Source: Citrus sinensis
Taxonomy: Eukaryota; Streptophyta; Magnoliopsida; Sapindales; Rutaceae
DNA: 64,000 nt
Assembly: GCF_022201045.2 (NCBI RefSeq)
Contig: NC_068557.1
Location: forward strand, 28,311,501-28,375,500
Direction of reading: 5' to 3'
The notes below the pieces were generated by a model, which was not told the origin of the DNA, searched no databases, and saw only the letters and a program-made list of their open reading frames with translations. Both the position numbers and the translations under genes were made by a program. Below, in pieces: positions 60,286 through 64,000 of the stretch (within the stretch, counting starts at the first letter, position 1; every line of letters starts with the position of its first letter).

Positions 60286-63200
60286 TCACTTATTCCTTGT
60301 GATGATTTTCTGAGTGATGTGTACAAGTGCTGTCCTTGCGTTTGTAGCATCCACATCGTGAGTTTCAGGTAGAGAATCAATGGCTGCCGCTGCAAGGCTG
60401 GCATGCTTCAGGGCTAGCTCCGTGGTCCTTTGTATTCCATGGCTCTTGCCGAGGTATTCAAGGATCTGCATCTTACACGTACAGATTACTAACTAAGACA
60501 AGTTCGATGAAATAACAACACTATAAACGTTTACGTGAGAACCGGTGAGGCATTGAGAACCTTAGGCATATCTTGCGACGCCAAAGGTATCTAAGAGATG
60601 AATATATATATGGCTAGCACAATGCACATGGAGAAATGTGGGGGCATTACTAACATGCCAATCATACAAAACTTACAACATCAACATTGGCGGGGTTGTC
60701 AGAGCTGCTGTTAATAAAAGCACGCAATTGAGGGAACTCTTCCATGGCAAACAATATTGGAGCCGTTATGATTCCCTACAAAAGCAATCATAGTTTTCAC
60801 AAAATCAGACGTATTTTACAATATAGAAAAGAGTCTAATAAAATGCTAATCAAGAAAGAAATGATCTGCAATCAGCTAATACTCTGATCCACAATCACGC
60901 ATAGACTACAAAAAATTTTATATAAACTGCAACTGAGTTAGACTGTAAACACATCAGAATGGACATAACTTCTAGGACTCCTTGGAAAATTCCAAAATTG
61001 TCCCAGGGATGCGGAAACCATGCGTGAACAAATTTTCTGCACAACAGAATTTCTACAGCTGACTCTATGATCTTCTCCCACATAATCAAAGTACAATGCA
61101 GTAAAAATAGAATGCTGAGTATAAGCAGCAGGACAATGATTAACATCAGAGAAATATACATTCTGAAAATTATAGCAGACTATTTGACAAGATTGTATAC
61201 CATCTATAGATACTCTTCAGTGAAATGATATTTATCCAAGTACCATGATTCTTTCCATGATATATAACATTAAGGTGAGAAAATTACATTCCGCAGGTCA
61301 GTTAAAGAGGCCTTTCCGAGGGAAGCCGATGTGCCTGTGAAGTCAAGAATGTCATCTATCAGTTGATATGCCAATCCCTAGGAGAGTTGAAATAAAAAAG
61401 ATAATTAGCCAAAAAGTGATATACACAGAAAATCAACCAATCATTGACAGTGTGATTAGGCATGGTAGGGGGAATCAAAGTGAGGCTTGGTTTAAATGAT
61501 TATCCAATATTTCAGTTTAAGGTCGTCAACTAATCATGAAATGTTGCAAGAGTAAAGAGATTCACTGATACAAGAACTATCAACTTCCTCAATTCACCAT
61601 GTGGTGATCAGAAACAAAATTGAAAATGCAGCAATAGCAATAAAAGCCATTGAGCCACACCCATCTACATTTATGCCACGATGGATTTACTTAATCACTT
61701 AAAATAACATCAGCAGAAGAGAATTTAATTCATGGAACCTAGAGCGGAAACAGAGATGTCGAAGATTCATATTAAAATGGGCAATCTGTTCAGATTACAG
61801 TATGTGGTTATCCCTTCCTACCGGCCATTACCGGCAGCAAATTCAAGAAGTAGACAATTTTACAGTCCACTGCTGCTTGTTCTTTTGTCCTAATATAAGA
61901 CTAACTTTTAAAAAAAAAAAAAAAAAAATTAAAATAGATGGAGAGAACATTATAAGGATAATGTAGCCAAAAAAAAGAACTTCGGCCTATACAAACCAGG
62001 TTTTTGCCATACTCAAAGGCCAATGTAGCAACTTCTTCCCTTTGGCCTGAAAGATAGGCTACTGCCTTACAACTGTTTGAAACCAATGCTGCTGTCTTGT
62101 TGTATGTCTTTTGCATATAACATTCCATGCTGCAATTACAAAAAATCATTTTCACCTCATTAGCTCAAAACATAAGGATTCTGGAGAAGCCTATCAAGAT
62201 ACCAACAAAATGGAAAGTAGCAAGCCATTAAACTGGATTGCAGAATAAGGATGCAAGATATGCATGCGTCATTGTCCAACTTTAAGCATTCTCGTGGATA
62301 GTATATACTGAAATTTTATGGAATGCATGCCCAGTAATCCACACTTGGAAATAATGAAAACTATTACTAACAAGTTATGACAAAAATCAATGCTAGTTTT
62401 CTAGGTGATTAGTTCCAATCTGACACTACTTGAGCTAATATGATTTTAAAAGCCAACCCAAACCCAAACTGAGCTTCGACAAGTTAAGCTACATTGCCAC
62501 ACAATCTGAAGCTCCAGTGGGCCAGGACTGGGGCTGATGCCTTGGATCTAGGAAATTTTCCAGTCCAACATGGTCTGTTAGCATTTTTGCCATAATGACA
62601 AATTTACGTCGGAAGAGAAACAAAATTGATGGAAGAAGCAGAGAAACAGCTCACCTACAACACTGCTCAAATGTAGCAGTCATTTGCATGGTTTCACCAC
62701 TGACAAGATTCTTCAGTGCTGTAGCCATTAGTGATACAACCTACCAGCACATAACAATTTTGTATAATGTAAGATGAAACAATGAAATAGAAGTTTATGT
62801 AAATTCTGCTGATAATTAATAAATTTAGACACTTGAATAAATTTATGACTTAAGTCGATGTGGCTACTATGGAGCATTTCTCTATATGTCACTGTGCCAT
62901 GCATTGAACTGGACTGATAAATGGTGTCTGATAAGAATAATAAATCAATTGCATGATAACCAATACAAGTTCAATCAGTAAAATTTGTATAAGAAAAAAG
63001 GGAAACGCTAGACAATACATACGAATGTGGACAGCTGGAAGGAATTAGTAAAGGGAAATGCTAGGACTCAACAATGTTTTGTGGACATTAATTTCATTGG
63101 CTAAGTGAATGTGTGATGTGCGAGGGTCCTACTTACCAACAAAAATAAGCAGAGAAGCATGAGCTCTTGCTGCTCACATAGTAAAGTTTGTCCCAATCTA

Positions 63201-64000
63201 GAATTCTATGTTCAGAGTACATATGTATGAAATTACATTACCTCTGTGTGTTTCAAAGAAGCGAGAGCAACAAAAGCTCGAGAAATGAGAAGATCTCCCG
63301 CTAAAATTGCTAACTGCATTATTGGTGAACAAGAAATATCAAAAGGATATATAAACTTCCACGGCTATGTTTATATAAGCACGACAAAAGTGCTTAACTT
63401 CTTATACAAAGAAAAGGACTGTGTTTACATGTAATGAAAACAAGTAAAATCAGATGCTTATTAACAGGAAGAGGCAATAACATTCTGTCAAAACTTGCAC
63501 AGTACCATAAAATAAGTAAGGTTTTGTTACATAACAAGTACATATAGTCTATTGCACAGTTCAGTGAAAAATTTCACCCAAATTTGTTCTGAACGAGAAG
63601 GAAAAATAACGATACAAGAAGCAAGAAATCTATTAGAAGAAGTATTCAATTGAAAGCAAAATAAAGAAAAGGTTCAGTTACCTTGTTGCCCATTACAGAA
63701 CTTAGTGAACCAATACCACGTCTAGTATCAGCATCATCCAGGACATCATCATGTATAAGGCTTGCAACCTAAAACTAGGAGATGGCTAAATTAGTCTAGA
63801 AGTTGTTATGAAAAAATTTATTGACATGAGAGCAAGACTGTTCTGAAGATAAAAACCATATGATTGAAGCAAAAAACAAAACCTAACTGACATGGATCAT
63901 CTCTGTGATCTCAGCTATGCACTGTTGTCTCCTACGTAGATCAAGTATCAAAGTATTTCCTAATACATTAGGAGATAATTCAGGTGTACACACATTCAAA
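60286..64000 (-). CDS. Second polyprenyl diphosphate synthase gene, tandem copy (partial, runs off the right edge)
   Basis: The last eight exons are visible on the minus strand: 60465-60286, 60775-60677, 61377-61288, 62129-61997, 62740-62655, 63313-63242, 63768-63682, and the 3' part of an exon ending at 63892. Each complete exon has exactly the same length as its counterpart in SPS3 (180, 99, 90, 133, 86, 72 and 87 nt), so it is a whole-gene tandem duplicate. Both aspartate motifs remain (DDVLDDAD and DDILDFTG), and no stop or frameshift is seen. Divergence is clear at normally conserved places: MECYMQKTYNKTAAL instead of MDYYMQKTYYKTASL, SLTDLRN instead of SLSDIRH, and a changed segment after MEEFPQLR. 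It is probably expressed but may differ in activity or product. The targeting peptide lies outside the window. Confidence 0.92.

Overview
The window is nuclear DNA of a flowering plant, most likely a woody rosid eudicot and possibly Citrus; the species is an inference from protein similarity recalled from memory. It is AT-rich, its genes have short GT-AG introns, and microsatellites and small non-autonomous DNA transposons are common. I see no tRNA, rRNA, CRISPR array or organellar segment.

Layout. 1-142 holds a short open tail of an unidentified gene. 0.9-5.4 kb is intergenic, with a long foldback Mutator-type element, a GC-richer island with two G-boxes, a small MITE and a long (TAA)n tract. 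5.46-9.41 kb is an OSCA/CSC1-type channel gene orthologous to ERD4 (plus, 6 exons). 9.84-11.60 kb is a decayed class I phospholipase A1 gene (minus) with a MITE inserted in frame in its coding region. 11.8-14.8 kb is a duplicated non-coding repeat block with 32-bp arrays. 15.8-17.2 kb has two more inverted-repeat elements. 18.33-19.89 kb is an intact phospholipase A1-I gamma-like gene, an inverted relative of the decayed copy. 23.14-24.66 kb is an intronless aromatic amino acid decarboxylase-family gene whose catalytic-loop residue predicts an aldehyde synthase. 26.74-29.94 kb is Mediator subunit MED19 (minus, 5 exons).

Right half. 33.94-36.07 kb is a BAG-family co-chaperone gene. 36.48-38.33 kb is a DYW-type PPR gene matching At4g21065. 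40.19-45.84 kb is BRCA1 (14 exons, RING, extended PHD, two BRCTs). In Arabidopsis the same PPR and BRCA1 genes are neighbours (At4g21065/At4g21070), so this is conserved microsynteny. 46.51-47.57 kb is a coiled-coil protein gene of unknown function (minus). 49.98-50.95 kb is an inverted-repeat element with CCGGATCCGG-rich ends, directly beside a frameshifted intronless CCCH-zinc-finger/WD40 pseudogene (51.08-52.31 kb). 53.10-59.26 kb is a complete 12-exon long-chain polyprenyl diphosphate synthase gene (SPS3/GPS1 type, minus). 60.29 kb to the window end holds the last eight exons of a diverged tandem copy.

The genes are independent transcription units. Themes visible are stress response (ERD4, BAG), lipid and isoprenoid metabolism (two PLA1 copies, two prenyltransferases), volatile or aromatic metabolism (aldehyde synthase), transcription (MED19), DNA repair (BRCA1) and organelle RNA editing (PPR). 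I found no clearly new multi-gene system. The points most worth a second look are the in-frame MITE beside a catalytic histidine, the predicted decarboxylase-to-aldehyde-synthase switch, the diverged prenyltransferase tandem pair and the nested repeat block at 11.8-14.8 kb.
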